Assembly: GCA_017962085.1 (NCBI GenBank)
Contig: JAGCWA010000027.1
Coordinates: 1-44,179, forward strand
DNA: 44,179 nt
Direction: 5' to 3'
Source: Paludibacteraceae bacterium
Lineage (GTDB): Bacteria; Bacteroidota; Bacteroidia; Bacteroidales; Paludibacteraceae
This document shows positions 9,098-20,400 of the stretch, one piece after another. The translations under genes were made by a program, and so were the position numbers. The notes under the pieces were generated by a model that saw only the letters and a list, made by a program, of their open reading frames with translations, was not told where the DNA came from and did not search any database. Numbering within the stretch: position 1 is the stretch's first letter; every line of letters starts with the position of its first letter.

Positions 9098-10222
9098 ATG
9101 AAATTCACTGTTTCAAGTTCAGTCTTATCGGCTCATCTCCAAACGATTAGTCGTGTTATTAATCCTAAAAGCCCATTGCCTATCCTGGACAAGTTCCTCT
9201 TCACACTGGAAGGAAAACGCCTCACACTGACGGCGGCCGACATGGAATCCATGATGCAGACTTACATCGACTTGGATGAAGCCGAAGGGGCAGGCTCCGT
9301 CGCCTTAGGCTCCAAACTACTCCTGGATACATTGAAGGAGTTCGGCGACATGCCTTTGTCGTTCAATGTGGAGGAGGGAACGCTTGCCACCACCTTCCGC
9401 TCAGATTCAGGTGTCTACAATCTGGTGGCGGAGGATGGCGCCGAATACCCTAAGATGCGCACGCTCGCGGATACCTCCAACACGCTCACAATCTCTACGG
9501 ATACGCTGAACACGGGTTTGAACAGTACGGTCTTTGCCACTGCGGACGATGAGAACCGCCCTGCGATGAATGGTATATTCTTCGACATCACCATGAACGA
9601 TGTCACCTTCGTGGGCTCCGACGCCCAGAAACTCTCTTGCCTGCGTACCATCTCGGCCCGTGGCGAGAGCGATTGCAGCTTCATCCTGCCGAAGAAGCCG
9701 ACGAACCTCCTGCGCGCCATCCTCTCTAAGGTGGGCGGAAACTTGGAGATCAAGTTCGACAGCAAAAACGCTGTGTTCAACTTCGACAATTACGTGATGG
9801 TTTGCCGTCTCCAAGAAGGCAAATATCCAAACTATAACTCTGTGATCCCTCAAAACAACCCTTATAAGGTGACGGTGGACCGCGTCTCTTTGATGAACTC
9901 ATTGCGCCGTATCTCCATCTTCTCCAACCAGGCGTTGAACCTCGTCAAGGTGGAGCTCTTCCCGAACAAGATGACTATCTCGGCTCAGGACATAGACTTC
10001 TCCATCTCGGCTACCGAAGACCTCGTTTGCAGCTACGACGGCGAACCGATGAGGATCGGCTTCAAGTCTTCCTTGTTGATCGAAATCCTCTCTAACCTCT
10101 CCTGCAACGAAGTGGTCATCGAATTGGCTGATCCTTCTAAGGCGGGTCTGGTCGTTCCTTTGGAGCAGAACGAGAACGAGGAGGTGCGCATGCTCATCAT
10201 GCCTTTGATGTTGAACGATTAA
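9098..10222 (+). CDS. dnaN: DNA polymerase III subunit beta (sliding clamp)
   Basis: The 374-residue product is the usual length for a bacterial beta clamp, a ring-forming processivity factor that encircles DNA and tethers polymerase III. The N-terminus MKFTVSSSVLSAHLQTISRV and the NPKSPLPILDKFLF segment are typical, as is the C-terminal LIMPLMLND that ends the third clamp fold. The start is an ATG preceded by an A/T-rich stretch. It heads a replication and repair block with a proofreading-type exonuclease, a methyltransferase and mutY, but a terminator-like hairpin separates it from the next gene. The surrounding carbohydrate genes therefore sit in core chromosome. Confidence 0.98.
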   Translation: MKFTVSSSVLSAHLQTISRVINPKSPLPILDKFLFTLEGKRLTLTAADMESMMQTYIDLDEAEGAGSVALGSKLLLDTLKEFGDMPLSFNVEEGTLATTFRSDSGVYNLVAEDGAEYPKMRTLADTSNTLTISTDTLNTGLNSTVFATADDENRPAMNGIFFDITMNDVTFVGSDAQKLSCLRTISARGESDCSFILPKKPTNLLRAILSKVGGNLEIKFDSKNAVFNFDNYVMVCRLQEGKYPNYNSVIPQNNPYKVTVDRVSLMNSLRRISIFSNQALNLVKVELFPNKMTISAQDIDFSISATEDLVCSYDGEPMRIGFKSSLLIEILSNLSCNEVVIELADPSKAGLVVPLEQNENEEVRMLIMPLMLND

Positions 10223-10249
10223 CCTAAGGGTGTTCATACTCTTATAAGC

Positions 10250-10285
10250 AGAGATGTGCCCTCCGGTGCATCTCTCTTTTCATTT
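10250..10285 (+). terminator. Terminator after dnaN
   Basis: An AGAGATG/CATCTCT stem with a 12-nt loop is followed by CTTTTCATTTTTT. It lies 28 bases after the dnaN stop and 15 before the next start, so some readthrough into the exonuclease gene is possible. Confidence 0.65.
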
Positions 10286-10299
10286 TTTACAATATACAC

Positions 10300-11085
10300 A
10301 TGGAACTGAATTTAAAGAAACCTATTGTTTTTTTTGACCTGGAGACTACGGGTCTGAATATCGCCAAGGATAGGATCATCGAAATATCCGCTATCAAAAT
10401 CATGCCTAACGGTGACCAGGAGGTCAAGACCCGCCGTCTGAAGCCTGTCGACGAAATGGGCAACCAAATTCCTTTGCCTAAGGAGGTCTCAGACCTGACC
10501 CACATACAAGACGCTGACCTGGCTGACAAGCCTACCTTCAAGCAGATCGCCAGATCCTTGGCCGACTGGCTGAGGGGCTGTGATTTGGGCGGCTATAACT
10601 CTAACCGCTTCGACGTTCCTCTCTTGGCGGAGGAGTTCCTCCGTGCCGACGTGGACATTGACCTGCGTAAGAGCAAGTTCGTAGACGCTCAGGTCATCTT
10701 CAACAAGAAGGAACAACGCACGCTGACCGCCGCCTACCGCTTCTACTGCGACAAGGACCTGGAGGGCGCGCACGGTGCTGAGGCGGACATCACCGCCACC
10801 TACGAGGTGCTCAAGGCGCAGCTCGACCGCTACCCGGACTTGCAGAACGACATAGACTTCCTGTCTGAATACTCCGCCCATAACAATAACGTCGATTTCG
10901 CGGGACGTTTCATCTACAACGAGAAGGGGGAGGAGATCATCAACTTCGGCAAGCATAAGGGCAAAAAGGTGGCCGAGGTCCTGCTCATCGAGCCTAGCTA
11001 CTACAACTGGATCATGCAGGGGGATTTCACGCTGGATACGAAGCGTGTCCTGACCAACCTGAAGTTGAAATACGGAATCCGCTAA
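10300..11085 (+). CDS. DEDDh-family 3'-5' exonuclease (DnaQ-like)
   Basis: This 261-residue protein has an epsilon-type exonuclease fold in its N-terminal ~175 residues. Exo I is visible as FFDLETTG (Asp13, Glu15), and Exo III as HGAEAD with His158 and Asp163, which makes it a DEDDh nuclease that removes 3' nucleotides in a metal-dependent way. The C-terminal part (INFGKHKGKKVAEV...) resembles the small DUF3820-type domain often fused to such exonucleases in Bacteroidota. Its position beside dnaN fits a proofreading or repair role, although polymerase proofreading may also be done elsewhere. It is followed after 3 bases by the methyltransferase gene, so the next genes are probably co-transcribed. 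Confidence 0.92.
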   Translation: MELNLKKPIVFFDLETTGLNIAKDRIIEISAIKIMPNGDQEVKTRRLKPVDEMGNQIPLPKEVSDLTHIQDADLADKPTFKQIARSLADWLRGCDLGGYNSNRFDVPLLAEEFLRADVDIDLRKSKFVDAQVIFNKKEQRTLTAAYRFYCDKDLEGAHGAEADITATYEVLKAQLDRYPDLQNDIDFLSEYSAHNNNVDFAGRFIYNEKGEEIINFGKHKGKKVAEVLLIEPSYYNWIMQGDFTLDTKRVLTNLKLKYGIR

Positions 11086-11088
11086 CTG

Positions 11089-11799
11089 ATGTCGAATCCC
11101 TACTTCCGGTTCAAACAATTCACGGTATTCCAAGACCGCTGTGCGATGAAGGTGGGCACCGATGGTGTGCTGCTGGGCGCATGGTGTGACGTGGAGGAAG
11201 CCTCCTCCGTGCTGGACATCGGTGCGGGTACGGGCTTGGTCTCCTTGATGGTCGCGCAACGCTCGTACGCCGAGGTCGTGGGCGTTGAACTGGATGATGA
11301 GGCAACCGCGCAGGCGGTGGAGAACGTGGAGCGCTCTCCGTGGAGGAATAGGGTCTCCATCGTATGCTCCGCTATTCAGGCGTACGCCTCCTCGTCGGGT
11401 CGTCGTTTCGACCGGGTGGTGAGCAATCCTCCTTACTTCGTGGACTCGCAGAAATCGCCCGTGGCAGGGCGCTCAATGGCCCGTCATGCGGATGTGTTGC
11501 CGTATGATGATTTGGTCTCCGCCGTGGTCGCCCTGATGGCGCCGGAGGGGCGTTTCTCGGTGATCATCCCCACGCTGGACTACCCTCGCTTGGAGGGAAT
11601 CGCCTTGGAGAAAGGTCTCCACTGCGTGCGCCGCACGGATGTACATTCCACGCCAATGTCGCCTTCGAAGCGTGTCTTGGCGGAGTTCTCCTTCCTGGAG
11701 CGTGCGTGCGTGTGTGATAGGCTGGTGTTGGAGCGTGAGGATCATACCCGTTCCGAAGCCTATAGCCACCTCACCTCTGAATTTTACTTAGATAAATGA
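11089..11799 (+). CDS. trmN6: tRNA1(Val) (adenine37-N6)-methyltransferase-like protein
   Basis: The 236-residue product is a class I SAM-dependent methyltransferase. The N-terminus (FRFKQFTVFQDRCAMKVGTD) matches the YfiC/TrmN6 type, LDIGAGTGLVSLM is the SAM-binding glycine loop, and SNPPYF (Asn113-Tyr116) is the catalytic NPPY motif of N6-adenine methyltransferases. The likely reaction is methylation of A37 in tRNA1(Val). It is tightly packed between the exonuclease (3-base gap) and mutY (1-base gap), which indicates an operon. A related RNA or DNA adenine methyltransferase role cannot be excluded. Confidence 0.9.
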   Translation: MSNPYFRFKQFTVFQDRCAMKVGTDGVLLGAWCDVEEASSVLDIGAGTGLVSLMVAQRSYAEVVGVELDDEATAQAVENVERSPWRNRVSIVCSAIQAYASSSGRRFDRVVSNPPYFVDSQKSPVAGRSMARHADVLPYDDLVSAVVALMAPEGRFSVIIPTLDYPRLEGIALEKGLHCVRRTDVHSTPMSPSKRVLAEFSFLERACVCDRLVLEREDHTRSEAYSHLTSEFYLDK

Positions 11800-11800
11800 T

Positions 11801-12841
11801 ATGGACTTCTCCCAAGAACTGATAAGCTGGTACCAGCGGAATGGCCGTGATTTGCCGTGGAGGCAAACCCGCGATCCTTATCGTATATGGGTCTCCGAAA
11901 TCATCTTGCAACAGACCCGTGTGGTGCAAGGCATGGCTTACTACCTGCGCTTTATGGAGCGCTTCCCGGATGTGGCTTCCTTGGCCTCCGCCTCGGAGGA
12001 TGAGGTGCTGAAGATGTGGCAGGGATTGGGTTACTACAGCCGTGCCCGCAATATGCGTGAGGCCGCCCGTCAGGTGGTGGAACGGTTCGGCGGTGTCTTC
12101 CCGAAAGAGTACGCGGATGTGCGCTCGCTGAAGGGGGTTGGCGACTATACGGCCGCCGCGATCTGTTCATTCGCCTATGACCTACCCTACCCTGCGGTGG
12201 ATGGCAACGCCTATCGCTTGCTGTCACGCTTCTTCCGTGTGGAGGAGCCTATCGACACGCCGCAAGGCAAGCGCGTCTTCACGCAGCTCTCGATGGAGGT
12301 GATGGACCAGCGTCGCCCGGCTTTGTACAACCAAGCCGTGATGGACTTGGGAGCGACGATCTGCCTGCCCGCCTCCCCGAATTGTGAAGCCTGTCCGCTG
12401 AAGGAGGGGTGCGCCTTGGGGGGTATGCCTGAGGCGGTGGAGTACCCGAAGAAGGGGAAGAAGATCATCGCGCGTGACCGTTATTTTGTCTACTTGGCGG
12501 TGGAGGATGGCACGAAGACCTACTTGCGCCGCAGGGAAGGAAAGGATATATGGAACGGGTTGTATGAATACCCGATGGTGGAGCTCCCCGCACCTCTCTC
12601 CGAGCATATGGATAATGATTGGATGAAGCCTTTGGAGCAGGATTTCTCGGACTTGCATGTCATTGGCGGACCCGTGATGAAGAAGCACGTGTTGACCCAC
12701 CAAAACATCCATGCCGCCTTCTTCCATGCGGAGGGGCGTTTCTTGCGCAGGAAGGAGTCCGCGTACATCGAGGTGGAGAAGGATCGATTGGGGGAGTATG
12801 CGGTTTCCAGACTGATGGAGAAGTTCCTATTGTCGGAATGA
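11801..12841 (+). CDS. mutY: A/G-specific adenine glycosylase
   Basis: This 346-residue base-excision repair enzyme removes adenine mispaired with 8-oxoguanine. The HhH-GPD domain is clear (DLPWRQTRDPYRIWVSEIIL, then LQQTRV; LKGVGDYTAAAI; the VDGNAYRLLSR segment). A [4Fe-4S] cluster motif C-x6-C-x2-C-x5-C is present at Cys188, Cys195, Cys198 and Cys204. The C-terminal ~120 residues form the NUDIX-like domain that recognises 8-oxoguanine. It starts one base after the methyltransferase stop and ends the repair operon; the next gene has its own promoter directly behind the mutY stop codon. Confidence 0.97.
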   Translation: MDFSQELISWYQRNGRDLPWRQTRDPYRIWVSEIILQQTRVVQGMAYYLRFMERFPDVASLASASEDEVLKMWQGLGYYSRARNMREAARQVVERFGGVFPKEYADVRSLKGVGDYTAAAICSFAYDLPYPAVDGNAYRLLSRFFRVEEPIDTPQGKRVFTQLSMEVMDQRRPALYNQAVMDLGATICLPASPNCEACPLKEGCALGGMPEAVEYPKKGKKIIARDRYFVYLAVEDGTKTYLRRREGKDIWNGLYEYPMVELPAPLSEHMDNDWMKPLEQDFSDLHVIGGPVMKKHVLTHQNIHAAFFHAEGRFLRRKESAYIEVEKDRLGEYAVSRLMEKFLLSE

Positions 12842-12842
12842 T

Positions 12843-12850
12843 TATATTTG
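12843..12850 (+). promoter_or_regulatory. Predicted -7 box for the YD-repeat gene
   Basis: TATATTTG matches TAnnTTTG and begins one base after the mutY stop codon, giving a leader of about 30 nt for the following gene. Confidence 0.5.
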
Positions 12851-12887
12851 TGCTATCATATTGTAACAAACTAATATTATATATCTT

Positions 12888-14390
12888 ATGGCTAAAGAAG
12901 TGTTCCTGACGCTGGCGTTGGTAATGTTTCCTTCCCTATTTATCATGGCAGGGGATGATATGTTTGGTGAATTATGGCGAATCACGGGACTCTCTGAATC
13001 ATTGAAGGGGAAGAACAATGATGTGGAAAGATTCCAATATCACGGAAATGTGCGGAGCGTTAATGTGTATGGGGTAAAAAAAACAGAGGATGGGAAGATT
13101 GTGAAAGGTGACTTACTGTGTACTCGGATATTTGACAAGCAGAAACGGATCATTGAATATAGGAAAGGGGATTATAAGTTTACATTTAGGTATGATTCTC
13201 TAGGCCGTTGCGTGGAAAAGAAGGAATTCAAATATGAGAAGATGAAATACCATAGGATACGGTGCTATAATGCCCAGGGCAATCTTTTGACGGACAGAAA
13301 TTTCAAAGAAGGGAACCTATATGAAGAGAGAAGAAACATATATGATGAAGCCAACAGACTGGTTTGCTCTACTGAGATCTACGATGGGGAGTTATCCAAA
13401 GTGCTGCACATAACATACGATAAGAAGGGGAATATGGTGGACTCCTCGGAATACGTCAAAGAAAGGGATTCTATGGTGCTTGATGCCTATACCCGAAAAG
13501 AATATGACGGCGAAGGGAAACTTCTGAGCATGGAGAAGAAACATACATACCGCACTACCCGTGAGGTCTATTCCTACGATGAAGCGGGACGCTTGGAGAA
13601 GATGAGTCGCAAGTTAATAGACGACTATAAACCTCATTGTTTAACTTTCCACTATGGGAAGGATGGCCGGTTGTGCAGTATGGATTCCATCCGATGTAGT
13701 ACCCAAGGCATCTGTGACCGGACAATTATGACCGCTTATTATGATTCCTTGGGTCGGAGAGTCTCCAAACATTTCCTGCTTTATGAATCAGCGGATTCTA
13801 TGGTTTATGATGCGAAGGGAAGGGTGGTGAAGATGATTGAGGACTACAATCCCAAAACGGGTCATGTTGGTCATTTGACCAATATTTTATACGACCAGGA
13901 AGGGAATGTGGTGGAGAGACATACGCAATATGGAGAGGAATGGGAAAAAAATATTTCCAAGTACAAAAATGGTTATGAAACAGAACAAATCTCCTATGTG
14001 GGGAAAGAAAAGAAATATAGGAAACGGACTAGCATGAAGGATGTGACAGTCGGCGTGGAAGGTTCGGATGCTACATGGACGACAACAATGCCCATTTACG
14101 AGTATGTGGATAAGCCATGGGCGGAAAACAGAATCGTGAAAAAATATGACAAGAGGGGAAACATGACCTATATGGCTTCCTATGAAGAGGGGGAACGCAT
14201 CACCCATTCAGTCGCCACATATCAGGGTCGCAATAGACCGTTAACATGTGTTTCGTACTATAAAGGGGAGGTTACTTCGTCATCTGTTTACAAAACGGAC
14301 TCGCACGGCAACGTGTTGGAGGAGTATATCCATGGGGTAAATGGTTTGGATACTGGTATCATAAGAGAGTTTGAATATTATGACGAATAA
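12888..14390 (+). CDS. Exported YD/RHS-like repeat protein of unknown function
   Basis: The 500-residue product has an N-terminal signal peptide (hydrophobic residues about 6-20, then AGDD) and is probably periplasmic or surface-exposed. From about residue 80 to the end it carries ten or so YD-type repeats of 20-30 residues: FRYDSLGRCVEK, YDEANRLVC, YDKKGNMVD, YDGEGKLLS, YDEAGRLEK, YGKDGRLCS, YDSLGRRVS, YDAKGRVVK, YDQEGNVVE and YDKRGNMTY. In RHS proteins such repeats wind into a beta-sheet shell, but here there is no RHS core motif and no C-terminal toxin domain. The gene is visibly more AT-rich than the repair operon before it. It has its own promoter and a terminator shared with the convergent giant gene. 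Role unknown. Confidence 0.8.
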   Translation: MAKEVFLTLALVMFPSLFIMAGDDMFGELWRITGLSESLKGKNNDVERFQYHGNVRSVNVYGVKKTEDGKIVKGDLLCTRIFDKQKRIIEYRKGDYKFTFRYDSLGRCVEKKEFKYEKMKYHRIRCYNAQGNLLTDRNFKEGNLYEERRNIYDEANRLVCSTEIYDGELSKVLHITYDKKGNMVDSSEYVKERDSMVLDAYTRKEYDGEGKLLSMEKKHTYRTTREVYSYDEAGRLEKMSRKLIDDYKPHCLTFHYGKDGRLCSMDSIRCSTQGICDRTIMTAYYDSLGRRVSKHFLLYESADSMVYDAKGRVVKMIEDYNPKTGHVGHLTNILYDQEGNVVERHTQYGEEWEKNISKYKNGYETEQISYVGKEKKYRKRTSMKDVTVGVEGSDATWTTTMPIYEYVDKPWAENRIVKKYDKRGNMTYMASYEEGERITHSVATYQGRNRPLTCVSYYKGEVTSSSVYKTDSHGNVLEEYIHGVNGLDTGIIREFEYYDE

Positions 14391-14397
14391 ATAAAAT

Positions 14398-14442
14398 GTT
14401 TGGGGGTGCTGCGGATCCATGAATCGCACAACACCCCCAAAC
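14398..14442. terminator. Bidirectional terminator between convergent genes
   Basis: A perfect 11-bp GTTTGGGGGTG/CACCCCCAAAC stem lies in the gap between the YD-repeat gene and the giant Ig-like gene. The T-rich tail (ATTTTATTTATT) is on the minus-strand side, so it best serves the giant gene. Confidence 0.7.
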
Positions 14443-14467
14443 CATTCTAGGCATAGGCCTTTATCTT

Positions 14468-17400
14468 CTATCTTCTCATCAACGTGAAATGACCTGAATA
14501 GATTCTACCGATCTCCTCGATATCGATCATATACCAATAGTCTGTCGACGGAAGAGGTTGTCCATTAAATGTTCCATCCCACCCGTCTGATTTATGTCCA
14601 AGATACTGGGACACAAGTTTACCATAACGGTCAAAGATGCTGACGACAGAGTTAGGATAAGTCTCAGCTAAGTTACCGATAACCCAACGGTCTTGGATTC
14701 CATCTCCATTAGGCGTGAAATATGGAGGAATGGAGATCTCAGGAGGATCCACCTGGAAACGGAAAGATGACCCACATCCGTTCTCATCCACCACATTTAT
14801 GACGTGCGTCGAGAAGGTCAAGTCCTTGATCAACGTATTGGTCGTGGTACGGCTATCGTCATCATCCACCCAATAGGTGAACACACCCGTTCCTCTATTA
14901 GGCTCCATTGTGATCTGACGGTCTCGTATGCCTACGGAATCCATGCTTAGAATTACCGGATAGGTGGTCACCACCACCTTTATTTCGTCGGAAACGGCGC
15001 ACACGCCTCGTGTCATGTCGACCTTATAGGTGGAGGTCGCGGCCGGACTCACATCGGTTGTGGCAGAGGAGGCAACAGGCTCTCCATTCAAAGACCACGA
15101 ATAGGTGGAAGCCGCATACGACTCGGCAGAGAGGGAGGTACTTCTCCCTTCGCAGATAGACGTCACACCGGTCAGGTCACCCTTCAGCGCCTCATCCACC
15201 TTGACGCTCACTTGGTAGGTACGCTCGCAACCGGAGTTGCTAGCGGTCACACTGTACGTGTAGGTGGACTGGTGTCCTTCGCCTGGCCTAAAGGTTGGTT
15301 GAACCGTCACACGTTCGCTATTGGTCGCTGTCAAAATGGTAGGATCCGCCTGCCACTCGAGGGACGTACCGCTCGGTTGGATATCGGTGATGACCAACTC
15401 CGTCTCCTCTCCCTCGCAGATCGTTGGCGCGTCTGGCAAGGTGACGCTGATGGCCGCTGTCACATTCAGTTGGCCTATGTCGGTGATGGAGACGCAACCT
15501 TTTCGGTTCGCCTCTGCCGTGTAGAATCCGCTGTTCTCCGCCACTGCCCCATTGATTGTGTAGGTCGATGACGTCTCCCCGTCGATGGCCACATTGTCTT
15601 TCTTCCATGTGAGGGTATAGTCTAATCCACCTGCAGGCGTGACCGTCAGCGAGGAGGTGAACTTGTCTCCCTCGCACAATCCCAACGATGGTGTCGTGTT
15701 CGTCAAGGCGATTTGCGCGTCGGTCAGTTTGAAGGTCAAGCTGGTAGGACATCCGTTCGTGTAGGCCAAAGTGTAAACACCCGCCTCCGACACGGTGAAC
15801 GGACTGGCGGAAGAGGTCGCTCCGGAAGGAGTCGTCAGCACATAATCACCATCTCCGTCGTATGCTGGAGTGACTGTGACATCACCGCCGCAGTAATAAT
15901 ATTCCTCCGATGTCAGCGAGTTCGTATATACCCTCGTCGGCACCTCCGTGTTCGTCGGGTCTGCTATCGTCAACGTTCCGACAACCGGTCCCTGACCTAA
16001 CACAACCTCCAACAACAATGTCTCGCTACAGGTTCCTGCCGTTACCGCCAAGGAGTATGAGTAATGATCTCCGTAGTTGCCTCCGGTGAATCGTCTGGTC
16101 TCGAAGTCGGCCGCATTGCCTTTGTCTCCTCCATCGCCCTCCCATGCGTATGTGACGGTCGACGCGTTTGTCTGCACCTCGGAGGTGAACTTAGCGGACA
16201 TCTCCGGACAAGTGGTGACATTATCCGCCAAGACATGTAAGGTGTCGATCGTAACATCAACAGCCTCAACCTTTGATTTACAAAGCTCGCCTGAATTCAC
16301 CTTCGCATTATACGCATACTGGACACCATAGCTTCCCGATTCCGACACCAAGGAGTTTACCAAAGGTGTGGTACCGTTCGCATCCGTGAAATAATCTTTG
16401 TTGTAAATCATGCCTGGCACATCGTTCGTCAGAGTGACTGCGGTCGCCAAGTTCACTTCCGTCTCACAGACAGCAGCAGGGGTGGATACCGACAATATTG
16501 GTGTCGGGTAGACAATCACCTTGATCTCCTGCGCAGGGCTGACAGCGCCTGTGTTGTCGTCTCTCTGGGCCACATAGTATGTCGTGGTCGTCACCCCTCC
16601 CGCAGGAGAAGTCGTGGCATTTCCTTGCAATGGGTAAGTGTCCGCTTCCGTGCCTGGGTCGGTCGTCGAGCTCGGTTGGGTCGTTCCGTACCAAATCAGC
16701 GTATAATCGGCTTCCGTCTTATTGCCTTGAGGGTTTCTCTTCGCCGTCAGGTCAGCCAATGCCTCGCCTTCGCAGTATAGCACGTTCGCCACGATCGGAG
16801 GGAAGGCGTCACTGATGGTCACCGTGATGGTTGAAGCTTCACTCTTGCAGTTCGTCGCATTGTCCACACGATATACACTATACATGATCTTCTTCGTGCC
16901 ACCGTTCAGGCTGTTCACATCGAACTCAGGCTTCGGTGCGGTTGGTTGGAAGTCTGTCGAACCTTCCAAGGCGTAGTAGTAGGTATAACCGGACTCCTCC
17001 ACCCAATTCTTCGTGGTGATGGCGGCAAATGTCTTGTTGTCGCTACCCACCTCAGCTGCGATGTACGAAACCGTGGCATCGCCTGGAACAGGAGTATAGT
17101 TGACCGTCACATCCAACGATGTCTCCTTGCTTTCACACTCCACCCCACTCGACAGTTTGTAGTATTGCTTAGCCGTATAGGTATAGGTGGTTGTGGAGTT
17201 GACCGTTGTGTTAGGCGTGAATGTCGCGTCAGTAGTTGTGCCATCGGACCATACCAAGCGCTCCGCCATTAAGAAATTGCCTTCGTCTTTCGTCAGGGTG
17301 GTCGGCAATGGAGAGGCGATGTCTCCCACGCAATAGTCCGAGATAGGGTCGAACTTCGGCGCTGGCACCTCATACACGGTCACCTTGATCGGCATGCGGG

Positions 17401-20400
17401 AGCTCTCGTTGCTTGCGCTGGCAGCGTCACGTTGCGACACGTAGTAGGTCGTCTCGCCTGCGGTGGCGGTCGAAACGGTAGGCGGTGTGGTGGAGCCTGT
17501 TCCTCCCGTCTGCGCGTCATACCAGAGCAGTTCGTACGTTTTATTAGGGTCCATCTGATTGATCTTAGCGTTCTCCGTCAAGGCGGCAGGGTTTTCATTC
17601 AAGCAATAAACCGTATCCGACACGAAAGGAGCAGGTGCGCCCAAGATCATCACCGTCAGTTTCGTCAGTCCGCTTTGGCAGGTCGAACCGTCCGGATTGG
17701 TGACTTGTTGGAATACCCAATAATAGTAAGTCTCATCTTTTGTGGAAGCCAAATCCTCCGCAGTAGGTGTAGGGGTAGTCGGGGAAGCCCCGGCGGTTGA
17801 GGAAGGCTCCGTATCGTCTTTGAACTGGCCCAACCACATGATCGTGCCATCAGCCGCTTTGCCCGTCACGGCATCCGACTTGCGCGTCAATATATCGGTG
17901 ATCGCTTCCGTCTTCAGGTATTGCACGGTGGTGGTGGTCAGCTTGGCCGGGCTCTCATAGAAGTCAGCTGTGATGCTTCCCGTAGCGCTGGCGCAATAGC
18001 CCGTAGCCTCAGCCGTCACTGTAAGGGCGCCCGCTTCCGCCGCCGTTGTGATGCCGTATGTCGCCACGGTTTGTCCGTTGCTCCACTTCACCGTCGCTGA
18101 TGACGGGTCAGTCGTCACACTCAAGGTCGTCTTGTCACAGACAGGGTCCGCGGCAGGGGTAACCATTGCTGTAGGCTTGGCGTTAAAGGTGATGTGGGAG
18201 GTGTCCGAACAATTTTCCCCGCTCGTCACCTTGTAGTAGTAGGTGTATGGAGTTAGACTACCCGCCAAGGAGGAGAGGTTGGGTTCCGCGGCGGATTGCA
18301 TATTTTTATCCGTGTACCAATCAATGGTTAGGCTTGCGTCCGCAGGTTTCGGCAATGCAGGAATTGCGGTCGCTTCCGGTGATTGTTTAGTCGGATCGGC
18401 CACCGATGCGCAGAAATCAGCCACTGTTCCGTCCAGATCGACGGCAGGGATTTGATTCACTGTGACGGTATATTCGTTCACATCCGAACGACAACCTGTT
18501 GTCTTATCCTTCACGACATAGTAGAATATATTCTCCCCAGCAGGCACTGCCAAGACTGCCGGTTCATTGGTTTTCTGTGAGGTGTCAACACTGGTGTACC
18601 AAATAATGTCATGGTTGGCGATCTCCTTCGAAGGCTCTGCGCTGAGGGTTCCTTCGCAGAATGGGTCAGGGTCGTTCAGCGTTTCGTCAGGCTTTCCGTT
18701 CGCGATGACATGGATACTATCCCACACCCAACAACTCTTTCCGTCGTCGCCAGGGAATTCGATGTCCTTCACCAGCAGGTAGTACCAATCGGCGTCTTCC
18801 CACGTCACATTGTAGGAGGAAGTCTCATCGCCAGCCGTGTAGCCGGCGCCAGGAATACCTGCGGCTGTTTTGGAACCCTTGTGCCAAGAGGCCACATACT
18901 TGCGAGGCTCGTCGTCCGGACCGACCGTAATACCCATGACGGAAGGATCCGTCGGGGCGAATTTCTTAGTGGTCAGTTTAGCAATTTCGCCCGGACAGAG
19001 TTGCACCTCCTTCACGGACGCGTTAGTTTTCACCACAGTGGCAGGGTCGGCCGAGATGATCTCAGCCTCCTTCACCTTTTCGCAGGCGGTGCAGTTCAAA
19101 CCCGCAATGACCGGAATAGTGGAGATGGAGATCTTACGGCAAGGCGTGAATGCCGAAGTTGTCTTCCATGACTTATCTGCCATCAAATCGGAGTATTCGC
19201 CTACGACCACGCGGAAGTAGATACGTTTCTCATGCTTAGGATCATCGATCTTGGAGAAGATATCATCCCAATAATCTTCCACCGACACGTCAAATTTATC
19301 TGTTTCAACCACCTCTTCCGTATGGAGAGTCGTCCATTGGATAGGGTTTGTCTCACTTTCGGAGGAAGGCTCTTGGAAAGTATATTGATAGACGTAGCCC
19401 ACCTTCTTGGTTGGGTCGATTTGCCCATCTGAATATAAATAAAATTTCTTTATCGCATCAGAGGTTATGGAGGTAAGGGTTAACACATCCTCCGTACATA
19501 GGTCGAGGATATCCTTGCCCGTGCTTACCGAAGACTCCATGTTCACGTCAGGAGGGGTACAGACTTGGAAAATGATATTGTCAATACCATAATCGCGAGT
19601 TGGTCCATAAATAGGTTGTCCATCTTCTTGGTATCCGTAGTGCCGTACTTTTAATTTCACGGAGACTTCACTTTTCCCTTCTACATCCTCTGCACTAATT
19701 TTAAATGGTTTGCCGGCATGTTTCCATCCATCTTGTCCATCCTTAAAGTATTTGAAGTCTCTTTCCAGAACATTTCCATTATATTCCAAAAGCACTTCAA
19801 CAGATCCTGGATTTGGACCAATGGACGCAAAATCCGCACCAAAATAGATGTCTTTTCCTGTGCAAATATGGTCGATGTCTATTTCGAAAAAATCATCTTG
19901 GGATCCATCATCAAATAAATCGAACTGAAGCATACCTCCTGTTTCTGTGCCAGAATTATCAAACATCACGCCTTCCCCGTATGCACCAAATTTGGAAATT
20001 GCATACACCCCATGACCATACATTTCGTATGCTGTGTCCGTTCTCTGCCCCAGATTAGCATCACAAAGAACAGTTCCCAGTAAAGGAATTTTCAATGTGG
20101 CACCATTGGATTCGAGATAGTATGCTTTTACATAAGGAATTCTCGGAGGTCCATCATGCGACTGTGCCTCGTGAGTTTGACGGGATGGGATATTCTCTGT
20201 ATGTTTGATTCCATATCTGTCAGTCCATACATACGTGTTATCTGTTGGAAAATCACCAAAGTCGTCGTAATACAAATTTGTCATCGCCATGGGAGCTCCA
20301 CTGGTGTCTTTGCAACAATCTCCTGCCTTTATTTCCAATGCGGGTGATGACACAGGACTACATCCGGGAATTGTCACCTCGCAAGTTATCTTATGATTCG

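Noticed and set aside
10489-11259. 256-codon minus-strand frame across the exonuclease and trmN6 genes
   Set aside because: Overlaps two well-supported genes and is a codon-bias artefact.
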